Below are positions 1 through 10,039 of a stretch of DNA of 64,000 nt, piece by piece. How positions within the stretch are numbered: the stretch's first letter is position 1; the number at the start of each line of letters is the position of its first letter. Source of the stretch: Argyresthia goedartella (lineage: Eukaryota > Arthropoda > Insecta > Lepidoptera > Argyresthiidae); contig OX463813.1 in assembly GCA_949825045.1 (NCBI GenBank), positions 8,556,001 to 8,620,000 of the forward strand, in the 5' to 3' direction. Position numbers and translations under genes: made by a program. The notes beneath the pieces are model-generated. The model was given only the letters and a program-made list of their open reading frames with translations. It did not search any database and had not been told where the DNA came from.

Positions 1-3000
1 GCAGTAGCTGTGGACCACAATGGAAGAGTTTGATATGCATGTTTCTCATTATAGTTTCAGTGAGTATGTGTTTTGGATGCAAAATTATAGGATGTTTTTT
101 AGTTTCGGGAATGTTTGATAGGTTTAACCTTCCTCCAACTTTCAACAGGCCATCTTCAAAAAACGGGTTAAGGCATTTAATATTTGATGACGTTGGTATT
201 GATTTATTCTGACTTAAAAGTTTGTATTCAATAGGTAGTGATGTTATTTGTGCGCGCATAATTAGTTTATGCATCGAATCATTTAATTCTTGAACGGACA
301 GCGGTCCGCTTATTTTATTACAAGGATTTTGTAGGTTATTGATGAATCGCAGAGTATAGGCAAACACTCGCGATAATTTTTTGTCGTTTGAATATTTATG
401 AAACAATTTATCTATGAAATTATTCTCGATGTTTGTTGGGTTAACTAAGGATATAGTTTGTTCTGTGTCCTTTGTTTGTATTTGTGTGTTAGTTTGATTG
501 TGCAGAGGCCACTGCGCCGTTTGACCAGATAGCCAGGCGGGACCCGACCACCACAGATTGCCTTTTCTTAATATATGAGGTTGAATTCCTCTCGATATAA
601 TGTCAGCTGGATTTTCAGCCGAACACACCCAATGCCAGTCTTCGATCTTGGTTAATCTCTGAATTTCCGCTACTCTGTTACTGATGAAAGTACCTAGTTT
701 AGGTGGCGGTGTTTTTATCCACGCCAATACCACCTGTGAGTCAGACCATAGGTATATTTTACTGACTCGTTTGGCAAGGTTATTGCCTTGTGATTCCATT
801 ACTTGTGATAACAATACCGCTGCGCGTAATTCTAAGCGGGGTATTGTTTCCTCTCTAGCAATTCTAGACTTTGTGCATAACAAATGCACCTGTATATTAC
901 CTAAATTATCAATGGAACGTAAATAAATTGCAATTCCGTAACATGTTTTTGAACTATCTGCAAACCCATGCAGTTCTAGTGTTACGTAATTGTTTATGAT
1001 TGTGCGTCTCGGTATGGATAGATTGTTTAAAGAAAATAGACTCCTATAGTAAGATATCCATTCTCTTGTTAAAGCGGGCGATAGGGTTTCGTCCCATGAA
1101 GTTTTATCCTGCCATAGTTTTTTAATAAAACATTTAGCTGTCACTAAAACGGGACTAATTAAGCCCGTAGGATCATAGATAGCTGAAATTATAGACAGGA
1201 CCTTTCTTTTCGTAAGTCGATCTGGCATTGGTTGTTCTTTGAATGAGAATTGTAAACAATCTGTGTGGCTGCACCATGTGATACCTAATAGTTTGTGTGT
1301 GTTATTTCCGCTCTCGGTCGGATTTGTTGAGTCGGTGTTACATACCTTTTTTAATATGGTTTTTGAGTTCGACTTCCATTTTCGTAGATTGAAGCAGGCT
1401 GTACGCAGGATGGCCGCTACTTGCGTTGCTGTCTCGATTAGCGCTGCTTCGTCGTCGCCTCCATAGATCCAGTCATCGTAGTAGAATGAACCTTTTATTG
1501 CTTCGGCTGCTGTAGGGTATTTACCTTCGAATTCGGTTGCTAGCTGCAGTAGGCATCTCGTGGCTATGTAGGGGGCCGCCTTCAAGCCAAAACTGAGAGT
1601 AGTTAATGTGTAGGTACGTAGAGGATCGGTTGAGTTTTCCCTCCATAGTATATTTTGTAGGTTTTGTTGTGATTGATCAATATTGACCTGGCAAAACATT
1701 TTCTGTATATCTGCATTTACTACAAATTTGTAAGTTCTAAATCTTACTAGTATATTGATTAGGCTATCTTGAAATATCGTACCCTTATATTGAATATCGT
1801 TAAGCGATTTTCCAGTGTCTGTTGGACATGATGCGTCAAAGACAACCCTCACTGGGGTTGATAATTTTTCGATATTAATTACCGCGTGATGCGGTAAGTA
1901 GACTTGGGGTCCTACATTGGAGTATTCCATCTCTTTCATGCGGCCCGCTTGTTGGAAATCTCTCATGAATTGGACGTATTGTTTTTTATATTCTGAATTT
2001 TTACTAAATTTGTTTTCTAATGACAGAAATCTCTTATAGGCAATGTGTCTTGATCTACCTAAACTTGAAGCAGGTTCTTTTAGAGGTATTTTTACGACAA
2101 ACTTTCCCTCAGAATCTCGATTATGCGTCATAAAGACACTTTCGCACTCCGTGATATCATCATTGGAAAGTGTGGAATTTTCCTCAGTTTCGAAAATGCT
2201 TCTCATTTGTTGTTGAATGAAATGACATCTAGTTTGCTGGCGTACTGGCCCCGTCGTCGAGCCAGTCACGATCCAGCCCAATTTGGTTTTTTGCAAAGTC
2301 GGTAAGTTAGTTCCTAATTCGTGTCGGTTTACGCACAATAGGTCATAGAATTTTTCGGCGCCCAGTATCATGTCGATTTCGCCGGCTGAATTGAATCCAT
2401 CATCAGCCAGTCGGAATCGTTTAGGTATGATAAGATTTCCTATATCATAGTTAGGTAGGTTGCAGATTGTAGGTACAATATAGCAAGATAGATCCACAGA
2501 AAATGGTTCGGTTCTAGAGTGAATAATAACGTTACAATAGTGTTTAACGTTTATTATTGTGTTGCTGATACCCATGACATCGGTATCTGTGTTGTGTACA
2601 GGTAGGTTTAGTTTTTTGTGTGCCCTTTCTGTTATGTAGCACGATTGCGAGCCGGAATCCAATAGGATTCTCATGCTTTGTTGTTTGTTTTCGTGATCGG
2701 TTATGTTTACTACAGCTGTAGATAAGAAAACATGCTTGTTTTGCATCGGCTGTGAACAAGCATTGTCATTTGACGTGTTGATTTGCTTAATATGCAAGTT
2801 TATAGATTGATTTTCGGATGTAGATTGTTGTTGTGGGGTGTATAGCGTCATAGGACGAGATACGCTCGGTTGTGTAGGTAATCGCTCGGGATTATAGGTA
2901 GGACGAGATGTGTTCGGTTGTGTAGGTAATCGCTCGGGATTATAAATAGATTGCTCGCTCGCTGGAGTAGGTATAGTAGGTATGTGTAACAAAGTATGAT

Positions 3001-4237
3001 GTTTACCTGAACACTTGGTACACTTGCTGGCTCGGCAGTTCGGCACCGCGTGATTCGATCTCAGGCAGTTAGTGCAGAGTCGTAACCTCTTCGCAGCTCG
3101 GCTGCGAGCTATAGGGCTAAGGGCTAGGAACTGTGTACACTGATTTAGGTAGTGGGTGCCCTTGCAAAAAGGGCAGTGATTATGCTGGGTAGTAGGTGGT
3201 TTTGTTACCTTGTTAGCTTCCGGATTGTTGCGGGACGTGGTTATCATCGCCTTTTCAGTTGTATTACTCGAATTCCGGTTTGTATTTTCAACAGCTTGGT
3301 TGTTGTTCATCGACTCCAAAAGGTCAGCTCGGGACCTCAAAAAAGTCTTGAAATCCTGTAATGTAGGAAGTTCACGTGAGTTGGATTTTTCTTCCCATTT
3401 TAGTTGAATTTTCTTTTTATCTAGCTTGCTAGATAAAAAGAAAATTATCAATATATCCCAGTTTTCGGTTGCTATATTTAAGCTTCTTAGGGTTCTAAGG
3501 TGTTTCGATATGTTATCACCCATGCCCCTTAGTGCCATTGGATTCGATTGTACGCTATCGATGCCGAAAAGCGCTCGCAAATGATTGTAGACCAATACTT
3601 TTGGGTTATTATAGCGTTCGCAAAGTAATTGCCATGCTATGCTGTACCCTTCCTCCGAATATTCCAGCGCTCCTATAACTTCCAAAGCACTGCCCTTTAG
3701 ACAACTTCTCAAATATTTATATTTTTGTATGGGCTTCAGGTTACCCTGATTTATAAGTGCGTCGAAAGTATCTCGGAATTCGATCCACTGTGTAATGTCT
3801 CCATTAAATGAGGGTAGGCTAATATCTGGGTACCTAATGGAATCGCTAGTATCTGAGCTATGTTTGCAATGATGTGTAGGTTCTTGTAAGTCGGTCTGGT
3901 CTGTCGCTTTTTGATTTAAAGTGCCTTTGGCTTTAGCTATGTATTGATAATACTGAGATTCGAAGGAGTCTCTTTCGAGTAACTGCTTGTCAATATCTGA
4001 GCAGAGGGTTTCGATATTACTTTGTATTTTATCAAACTGTAAAAACTCGAGTTGCATTTTGTCTGTGCGCAGCCCAAGCTCGATTATTTGTTCGGCAGTC
4101 ATCGTTTCGGGTTTTATGGATGCTATAAATTTGACAAATAGGGTCATTTTCCCCTTTATAATCCCTCGCTTTCTTATTAGTTCTGATATGCTCTCAGGTT
4201 TAGATTTCTCTACGGTTGCCACGTCGTTATTGGGCAT
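1..4237 (-). CDS. BEL/Pao gag-pol polyprotein, partial (BEL-A), open to the left edge
   Basis: I checked this minus-strand frame codon by codon. It is open from the ATG at 4237-4235 to the window edge (about 1,412 codons) with no stop. Domains in order: DUF1759-type gag (about residues 100-330); three zinc knuckles at about 352-410, starting CPFCKGTHYLNQC; an aspartic protease with LLDSGSQS (catalytic Asp about 527); BEL-type reverse transcriptase with YYDDW near 919, in place of the usual YVDD; an RNase H/A17 region with WSDSQVV near 1165; and the start of the integrase zinc-binding domain (MHIKLFHCG) at the edge. Integrase core and 3' LTR lie outside. A 14-residue gag repeat (YNPERLPTQPN and variant) is at 2854-2945. 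The protein would form particles, copy element RNA and integrate it. An unbroken frame suggests a recent insertion. Confidence 0.93.
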   Translation of the reverse strand, partial: MPNNDVATVEKSKPESISELIRKRGIIKGKMTLFVKFIASIKPETMTAEQIIELGLRTDKMQLEFLQFDKIQSNIETLCSDIDKQLLERDSFESQYYQYIAKAKGTLNQKATDQTDLQEPTHHCKHSSDTSDSIRYPDISLPSFNGDITQWIEFRDTFDALINQGNLKPIQKYKYLRSCLKGSALEVIGALEYSEEGYSIAWQLLCERYNNPKVLVYNHLRALFGIDSVQSNPMALRGMGDNISKHLRTLRSLNIATENWDILIIFFLSSKLDKKKIQLKWEEKSNSRELPTLQDFKTFLRSRADLLESMNNNQAVENTNRNSSNTTEKAMITTSRNNPEANKVTKPPTTQHNHCPFCKGTHYLNQCTQFLALSPIARSRAAKRLRLCTNCLRSNHAVPNCRASKCTKCSGKHHTLLHIPTIPTPASEQSIYNPERLPTQPNTSRPTYNPERLPTQPSVSRPMTLYTPQQQSTSENQSINLHIKQINTSNDNACSQPMQNKHVFLSTAVVNITDHENKQQSMRILLDSGSQSCYITERAHKKLNLPVHNTDTDVMGISNTIINVKHYCNVIIHSRTEPFSVDLSCYIVPTICNLPNYDIGNLIIPKRFRLADDGFNSAGEIDMILGAEKFYDLLCVNRHELGTNLPTLQKTKLGWIVTGSTTGPVRQQTRCHFIQQQMRSIFETEENSTLSNDDITECESVFMTHNRDSEGKFVVKIPLKEPASSLGRSRHIAYKRFLSLENKFSKNSEYKKQYVQFMRDFQQAGRMKEMEYSNVGPQVYLPHHAVINIEKLSTPVRVVFDASCPTDTGKSLNDIQYKGTIFQDSLINILVRFRTYKFVVNADIQKMFCQVNIDQSQQNLQNILWRENSTDPLRTYTLTTLSFGLKAAPYIATRCLLQLATEFEGKYPTAAEAIKGSFYYDDWIYGGDDEAALIETATQVAAILRTACFNLRKWKSNSKTILKKVCNTDSTNPTESGNNTHKLLGITWCSHTDCLQFSFKEQPMPDRLTKRKVLSIISAIYDPTGLISPVLVTAKCFIKKLWQDKTSWDETLSPALTREWISYYRSLFSLNNLSIPRRTIINNYVTLELHGFADSSKTCYGIAIYLRSIDNLGNIQVHLLCTKSRIAREETIPRLELRAAVLLSQVMESQGNNLAKRVSKIYLWSDSQVVLAWIKTPPPKLGTFISNRVAEIQRLTKIEDWHWVCSAENPADIISRGIQPHILRKGNLWWSGPAWLSGQTAQWPLHNQTNTQIQTKDTEQTISLVNPTNIENNFIDKLFHKYSNDKKLSRVFAYTLRFINNLQNPCNKISGPLSVQELNDSMHKLIMRAQITSLPIEYKLLSQNKSIPTSSNIKCLNPFFEDGLLKVGGRLNLSNIPETKKHPIILHPKHILTETIMRNMHIKLFHCGPQLL
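3407..3446. repeat. perfect hairpin inside BEL-A gag
   Basis: Two 19-base arms (3407-3425 and 3428-3446) are perfect reverse complements around a 2-base loop. The hairpin lies in the gag coding sequence and keeps the frame open. It may be fortuitous or a template-switch mutation. Confidence 0.9.
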
Positions 4238-4932
4238 TTTAGCTAATGGGAATATTTAGATAGATAGATATAGATAGATATTGTTTGATAGGTAGATTAA
4301 CGACGGATTTCCTCAGAGTCTCGTTTGTGCGTCATACAGACACTATCGCGTTCCTTGATATCATCATATGGAAATGTCGAAATTTACCAATAATTTACCT
4401 ACTAATAACGGTGTATAGATAAAATAAATGGGGGGGAAATTTTGTGCCAACTCACGTGATCGGTAGATACTTATGTTTTTATGTCTCTCGTCTCTGGCGC
4501 GCCTTTCGTCCAACAGCAGGGGCGGCTCCTCGGCTTCCGACGGGTCTCGAGTCCAGTCTCGGCTGGACGCTCCACCGGGCTTCGGATATGCTGCTCCTTG
4601 TACGTCCGTTGGGTTTCGGCTGCTCGGTGATTTGATTCTCGGCTGATGGTCTTCAGATGTTGGGGGGCACACGCGGGACGCACGTGGTGATGTCTTAGTG
4701 TGTTTTCCTGGGGTTTCGCCTTGCAGGATCACCTTCTTCGACGCCTCGTGGTCGCTTTTACTTGTTCTAATGCAGGAACGAATTTCAGACGGCTGTTGAA
4801 ACGAATACGCGGCAATAACGCGGCAATACGCAAGATGGCTGCGACCATGTGCTCGCGCCTTTGTCCTTGTCGCGGGCGGCGCGGCGGCGTATTTGCAGGT
4901 TTCTTCCGTCCAATTTCTTCACTGCGTTATTT
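4238..4932 (-). other. BEL-A 5' leader between PBS and gag
   Basis: Untranslated leader of BEL-A. A 122-codon frame here (4732-4364, minus) has no recognisable domain and I do not call it a gene. A TAGA microsatellite lies at 4258-4280. Bases 4307-4386 are a diverged copy (about 80% by eye) of the element's own pol segment at 2103-2180, in the same orientation, so the leader contains a duplicated piece of pol. Confidence 0.65.
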
Positions 4933-4950
4933 CGAACGTCGGGGTCACCA
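4933..4950 (-). promoter_or_regulatory. primer-binding site of BEL-A
   Basis: On the minus strand TGGTGACCCCGACGTTCG directly follows the LTR end (CCCATTTTCA). It starts with TGG, complementary to tRNA CCA, and resembles the TGGTGACCCCGACG sites of other BEL/Pao elements. It primes minus-strand cDNA synthesis. The tRNA was not assigned. Confidence 0.75.
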
Positions 4951-5241
4951 TGAAAATGGGTGCCCCAAATAATAGGTGTTTAGTTTTATCTGAAGATATT
5001 TAATTCGGTTTGTACAAGGTATTCGCAGCTCGGGCTCTAATGCGAGAATGGTGGTTAAATCGAGTTGAACGGAATTTATAAGATATGGTTAATTAGCACC
5101 ATCTAGCCTTTATTAGTCGAACCACCTCTAAAGGTATTGATTTAGGGTATAGTTGTGGGTGAGGTGGTTCGTACTATGGAAGACTAGATGGCGCTGTACA
5201 TTGATGCTATGATGTCATTTTGACAGTAGCATAACACTACA
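4951..5241 (-). repeat. 5' LTR of BEL-A (about 291 bp)
   Basis: Read on the minus strand it starts TGTAGTGTTATGCTAC, ends CATTTTCA, and is followed at once by the PBS and gag. The partner LTR is beyond the left edge, so length and target duplication cannot be checked. Its first 17 bases recur at 7390-7406. A purine run (GGGGGGAAAA on the minus strand) abuts its outer end at 5242-5251 and belongs to the neighbouring sequence. Confidence 0.7.
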
Positions 5242-6161
5242 TTTTCCCCCCGACCCTGGAAAAATTTTTGACTCAGCAAAAATTTTGATATGCACAAAAA
5301 TAAACCACAAAAACACAGCTTTGCAGAAACAGACATCACCAGGCAAAATCAGATATACCATCTCTTACATTCATCATCTTCATTCCGGTAAGGGTGGAGT
5401 TCACATTCAATGACTACCACTCTAAAAGTGTGTTTTCAAAAGGACATTCAGGCTTACTTAAGGAGTTGTCATCCGCTCCTGCGTGGAAAAAAAAATTAAG
5501 TAGAGGTAAAGAGAAACAAATTAATCCTAAGGTAGCTTTAGTCGCTTTGCCTTAAGATTAAAACGGCCAGAGCGGTAGAGCTCGAAGCCAGAGATCAGCC
5601 ACATCGCCAACGAGATGTGTCTGAAATGAAGAATATACATATATACAACAGAGCGGTAGAGCTCGAAGCCAGAGATCAGCCACATCGCCAACGAGATGTG
5701 TCTGAAATGAAGAATATACATATATACAAATTAACAGTTAGAAGTTAAGAAAATTTATGCTACTTACATGCAAAAATTTTATATAAAGATTCGTATCACC
5801 TTCAGGACAGAAGTTTGAGAAACAAGAGGAGGTTCCATGACAGTCGGATCAGCAGGTAGGTCAAGTGATGGAGAGTCATTTGCAGTTTAAGGTGGAGTCA
5901 AGGATTCGAATTGTTTAGAAAATTTTACCTCTTTCCATTGTTAAAAATATTAAAGTGATGAAGTGAAGTGAAGTGAAGTGAAGTAATGTAAGTTAAATGT
6001 AGGCCTAAATATAATACAGATGAGTTGAAAAACTAGATGAAGTTTTGTTTTAGAATTTGGAAAGTGTGAAAAGGATGAATAGATAAAGATTTAAGAGTGA
6101 AAGAGAAAGCAAATCAAAGGGAAAGAGACAAGGCGCAGAAAAGGTGAAGAGTGGAGAAGAA
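5242..6161 (-). mobile_element. non-coding leader of a gypsy-like LTR element
   Basis: This segment follows the tRNA-Lys-type PBS on the minus strand, in the place of a retrotransposon leader. I see no gag; the only frames are short. It ends where the BEL-A LTR begins, so the rest of the element was lost or displaced by BEL-A. It holds an 81-bp tandem duplication and a GAAGT run near 5959-5985. Confidence 0.5.
5569..5730. repeat. two-copy 81-bp tandem duplication
   Basis: The block starting AGAGCGGTAGAGCTCG at 5569 repeats almost identically at 5650, giving two head-to-tail copies. The 64-codon minus-strand frame across it just repeats itself and is not a gene. Confidence 0.9.
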
Positions 6162-6179
6162 CTTTTACGTTGGGCGCCA
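6162..6179 (-). promoter_or_regulatory. tRNA-Lys-type primer-binding site
   Basis: The minus strand reads TGGCGCCCAACGTAAAAG three bases after an LTR end (ACGACA). The first 13 bases match the 3' end complement of tRNA-Lys(1,2), a primer used by several gypsy-like elements and retroviruses. Confidence 0.7.
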
Positions 6180-6436
6180 AAATGTCGTGTAACTATACGA
6201 ACCTAACCAGAACCTAACAGAAAACAACCAGGATAAAATTTAGAAATGACAATTTATTAGGGCTTTTTACAATGAATTAATTTAAAAAAATGAAAGGAAG
6301 ATGAGGATGAATGAGGTGAGACAGGTTTTATAAAATACAGATGTCTGGATAGAAAGAAGGAAGCGGAGAACACGGAGAGTAGTAGTCCGGTGGGGTGATG
6401 ACCAGGATGCAGGTGTATTTGTTGTTGTAGATGTTG

Positions 6437-6715
6437 TTGAAATCGTCGTTGTAGGAACGTTAGCGAGCGTATTTGTAGTTACGGCTCGTAGGATCCCGTT
6501 GTAGGAACGGCTCGCAGGATCCCGTTTGTAGGAACGACCCGCAGGATCGTGTTTGGAGGAACGGCTCGCAGGATCGTGTTTGAAGGAACGGCTCGCAGGA
6601 TCGTGTTTGAAGGAACGGCTCGCAGGATCGTGTTTGAAGGAACGGCTCGCAGGATCGTGTTTGAAGGAACGGCTTGCAGGATCCCGTTTGTAGGATCGGC
6701 TTGCAGGATCTCGGG
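6437..6715. repeat. minisatellite in LTR, about 27-bp unit
   Basis: About eight head-to-tail copies of a unit with GGAACGGCTCGCAGGATC (variants in the outer copies) fill the presumed transcribed part of the LTR. Inner units are nearly identical, which suggests recent slippage or unequal exchange. Confidence 0.85.
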
Positions 6716-6800
6716 GTAGTGCGACCCCGGGATAAGGCCTTTAGGTGGTACTTCTAGTTCAGAAGCTGACGTGAGACTCCAGAATTTCAGAAATGTTCCG

Positions 6801-6808
6801 CTTTTATA
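6801..6808 (-). promoter_or_regulatory. TATA box of the gypsy-like LTR
   Basis: The minus strand reads GGGTATAAAAGCGG, a strong TATA context inside the LTR. Transcription would run leftwards into the minisatellite and PBS. The start site was not identified. Confidence 0.5.
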
Positions 6809-7289
6809 CCCTTTTTGGAGAGTTCTAAAAATTATTTAAATTAAACGTAATTTTTGTGAGTGGCCAAGAGAGAAAAAGTATTTTTGTAAAAGTATTGAAG
6901 CAAACATATCAGACCGTAACGAGTTTGAATGGACATTGCCATGACAACCAGATAAACAACGACGTCAACAAATGTCAAAGTTTAGTTTCAGGCTCGTAAT
7001 ACGGTAAACAACAATAAAACCATGAAGTAAATGAGGTAACAATGAATATAAAAAGGTAGCGCACCAGCGCGCACGAAGCCCGAGATTGCAGAGTTTCGGA
7101 GAAAGCCAAATACAAGGTCACCAAAGGTAAACCCCTTCGCTATCGATTTAGAAGTGCTGATAGTGTAAAAATACAAAGCGAAAATGATTTGTTAATGTGT
7201 TCTTATGGTTTAAAACGTTACAGGGTCCTATGAAAATAAAGGTGATACCAAATATCAGACTGTACAGCTCAGCAAGCATCCAGCGTAAT

Positions 7290-7373
7290 AGGGCAAGCAA
7301 GGACAGGAGCAGTTACCAAAGCTTCTTTAAGTTTCTCGAAAGCAGCTGCAGCCTTGGAATTTTTAAGACATTC
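7290..7373 (-). pseudogene. Ty3/Gypsy pol scrap (RT thumb/RNase H junction)
   Basis: Minus-strand translation gives FEKLKEALVTAPVLACP, the well-known gypsy pol motif between reverse transcriptase and RNase H. Only about 28 codons are recognisable; a TGA follows soon after in the same frame. Upstream it abuts the 17-base sequence shared with the BEL-A LTR tip. It is too short to place in a family. Confidence 0.75.
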
Positions 7374-7408
7374 AAGAAAATAGCACGTAAGTAGCATAAC
7401 ACTACAAC

Positions 7409-7720
7409 CTATCGGCAACCTCAGCCACAGCCGGCGCTGTGGCGGCAGCAGCAGAGTGTCTCAAAAGCTGCAAATACGCCGCACTCGGTGACGACTATTT
7501 GTTTATGTCGTTCGGCTTTGAGACCCTTGGGCCGTGGGGCCCTGACGCTCGAAGAGTCCTCAAAGACATCTCTAAGAGACTCGTCGAAGCGTCAGGGGAC
7601 GCAGAGGTGGCGCCTACCTAGCTCAACGCATCAGTATTGCGATACAGCGAGGTAACAGTGCCAGCGTCTTGGGCACCCTCCCGCCCGGCAGCGAACTCAG
7701 GGATTTTTTTTATTTAGTTT
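7409..7720 (+). pseudogene. C-terminal scrap of an RLE-type retroelement polyprotein
   Basis: Translation gives FGFETLGPWGPDARRVLKDI, then, after a frame break near 7617, a region with QRISIAIQRGNSASVLG. This matches the end of the larger copy at 15568-16848 (VETTGIWGAQGK and QRISLAVQRGNAAS). Only the segment after the nuclease motif survives. The AT-rich 3' tail runs to about 7833 and ends in an A run. The ORF has been dead long enough to collect at least one frameshift. Confidence 0.8.
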
Positions 7721-7835
7721 AGTGTAGTTATAGTTTAGTTTTAGTTTATAATATATAATAATTATATTCTTAGTGTTAATAATTTACATTGTAATTAATT
7801 TATTAAAGAAAATTAATTGTTTCATTAAAAAAATC

Positions 7836-8035
7836 GACCAAGTGCGAGTCGGAGTCGTGCAGGAAGGGTTCCGTACCACCGTACAATGGTAGGAGTGGTG
7901 TAGACTATTTACTAGTTTGGACTTTACACAGCAAAATGTTGTTTACAAAGTTATTAGTGCTACTTTGAAACTCCATGCACGTAACCAGGTGCATTCATTA
8001 GTTTGTACGTGGTATTTAAAGAATTGTCGTATGGG
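7836..8035 (+). repeat. interspersed repeat, left copy of an inverted pair
   Basis: It starts GACCAAGTGCGAGTCGGAGT and runs through GGTTCCGTACCA and a GCAAAATGTTGTT block. The same sequence lies inverted at 10040-10255, with blocks in the same order. It resembles a short repeat common in lepidopteran genomes; I could not assign a transposon class. Confidence 0.65.
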
Positions 8036-8125
8036 AGCCCCCTTAATTATTTATTTTATTCTGTTTTTTTTTTGTAACCTAACTTTGATGGGACTTATGT
8101 TGAACAAAATTGTCATCAGGAGAAT

Positions 8126-8742
8126 TTGCCAATAGCAGCGGCAGCGAGATTAGCTAAAGTTGGACAAACTACGGGGACAGATATTGACAAGCTGGCCATG
8201 GCAATAAATGATCTTGCAGCGAAAAACAGGTTAGGAAATAATGATAAAGTGTCATTTTCAGGTCAGACATGTGAGTGGGTTCTGTTCAAAGCGCAGTACC
8301 TAGAACACGCCAACAACTTATCGAGAGTCGAGAACCTGCGCTGGCAGAGAGGAGCATTAAAGGGAGATTTACCATGCCGAACGGTCACATCTATGTCTCT
8401 TTGATAGCTAGCAAGGCGCGGGTGGCACCATTGAAAGCAGTGTCGATCCCCAGACTAGAGCTGCAGGCGGCGTTATTTGGAAGTCGATTGGCTAATTATG
8501 TGGTGGGGGAGCTAAGACAGAAGCCGGACTCAATATACTTTTGGTCGGATTCCCGAACCGTACTTGGTTGGTAACGTAGTGACCACAGGAATTATAAACC
8601 ATTTGTCGCTCACAGGGTTGCAGAATTTCTTGATTTAACGTCCATAGATGACTGGTGTTGGATTCCGTCTTCAGAAAATGTAGCAGATATGTTAACTAAA
8701 GCCCACAGTACCAATGAATTAGAAAATTGGTTTAAAGGACCT
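8126..8742 (+). pseudogene. internally deleted BEL/Pao element: gag joined to RNase H
   Basis: Bases 8126-8370 encode a gag segment with SFSGQTCEWVLFK and ENLRWQRGALKG, matching the DUF1759 core. The sequence then switches to the RNase H region of BEL pol: ASKARVAPLKAVSIPRLELQ and YFWSDSRTVLGW, with a TAG at about 8572-8574, and continues in frame to about 8742 (VAHRVAEFLDLTSIDDWCW). Protease and the catalytic part of reverse transcriptase are missing. The result is a deletion derivative that cannot move itself. Confidence 0.85.
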
Positions 8743-10039
8743 TGTAGCGCGGGACCCCCAGCGCCATCTACGCACAAGATGAGCACCTCGTAAATACTCT
8801 CCGTCAGACGCGTTCGTTAAATAAAAGCTTCTTGGAACGCATCCTTTGCCCCCTCCCGGCGACGTCCGTAAGAGCAATTTCGATGTGCGAACCGCAAACA
8901 AATTGTAGCGTGTTTTTATATCTATAATAGGTAAAATCTTATAATAAAAGGATTCAAAACTGCTAAAGCGCTTATAAATAATTTCATGCAATTATTACAT
9001 TGCAATACAAATTACTGATATTGCCATGTGAATAAACTTTAGCAACTAAATGTATAATATATCTAGGCTGGCCTTTAGAAAGACGTCCGTTTCAGATGCT
9101 TTTGCTGTTTTTTATATGCTGCATTAGTGGATTTATAGATTATTTCAAAACACCCGAACCGTCGGAAATAATTCGTTTCGAGTTATATTTTTTTTAATTG
9201 TCATTTCAAGCATTACGGGACCGCGGGGATGTGGGGGTATTAGGGTCGGGAAACGACGTAACGTAACGTTAGTTGTCGTTCAACGTTCATTGACCTCGTG
9301 GTTATTGACCTTGACCTTGTACTTGACCTTTCGTGTATATTTCGCAGAAAATTCATAGTTTCGCCGTTTCGGAATATAAAATGCGAATCCGGGCACCCCA
9401 CTTCCTGGGCAGTCCTTCCTAGGCAGTCTTGTGGCTAGAGTCTTTTACGAGCCGGAGCTATGGCTATTTTGAAATAATATAAAATGCGATATAGACCACT
9501 TTCGGAGCGAAAATTATGTAACTAGGTAGGTCAGCCATGTAGGTAATCTATACATACCTACATAGCTAGTCAGATGCAAATCTAGAGCAACCTTGATATC
9601 TGTCCACATAGGCAGATTCATTAGTTGTTTTTTGTTGTTTGTTTTTCTTATTATTATTTTAATATTTGTATAAATTTTAATTTTGACATTTTATATTGGA
9701 CATAGTCTGGAAAATAAGCAATTATTATTATTATTATTATTAGGCAAAAATACTTATCCTGATAACCGCAACATAATGTAAGTAAACATAGGTAATAAAA
9801 AAATATTGCTTACCATAAAGTGTAGGGGGTAACATGAGAAAACGAAAAAAAACACCGTAATAAGTCCTGTATGATATCGTTGATAAGGCGTTTATAAACT
9901 TTTACTTTTTTAATTTTATTTTTGCGCTGATCACTTCAGAAGTTATGATCAAAAAATGACACACCGCCCCTCATCTCCGAAACTGCAGTCTAAAATTATG
10001 AAAAAAATACAGAATATTTTCTATATTATTCTTTTAACC
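8743..10039. other. spacer, no gene seen
   Basis: No recognisable protein. TGTAGCGCGGGACCC at about 8745 could start a degraded LTR after the BEL scrap, but I cannot show this. TGACCTTG-type repeats lie near 9291-9330 and a TTA microsatellite at 9722-9743, which may be the 3' tail of a dead non-LTR element. Confidence 0.5.

Larger units (their letters stand above)
6183..7229 (-). repeat. LTR of a gypsy-like element (outer boundary uncertain)
   Basis: The inner boundary is set by the PBS: on the minus strand the sequence ends AGTTACACGACA at 6183. A TATAAAAG box lies at 6808-6801 and a 27-bp minisatellite lies downstream in the presumed R/U5. The outer boundary is unclear; TGTAACG at 7229 is one candidate. 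No second LTR is present to align, so length and family stay open. Small frames here, such as 6988-7176, have no recognisable product. Confidence 0.5.

Noticed and set aside
4364..4732. 122-codon minus-strand ORF in the BEL-A leader
   Set aside because: Lies between PBS and gag, no motif, and overlapped by frames on both strands.
5242..7389. A target-site duplication of 17 bp around 5242-7389
   Set aside because: Retrotransposon duplications are 4-6 bp; 17 identical bases that form an LTR tip point to recombination or shared sequence.
6183..7406. A single 1.2-kb LTR running from the PBS to the 17-base BEL-like tip
   Set aside because: The outer part (7290-7373) encodes a gypsy pol segment, which should not lie in an LTR, so the outer boundary must be further in.
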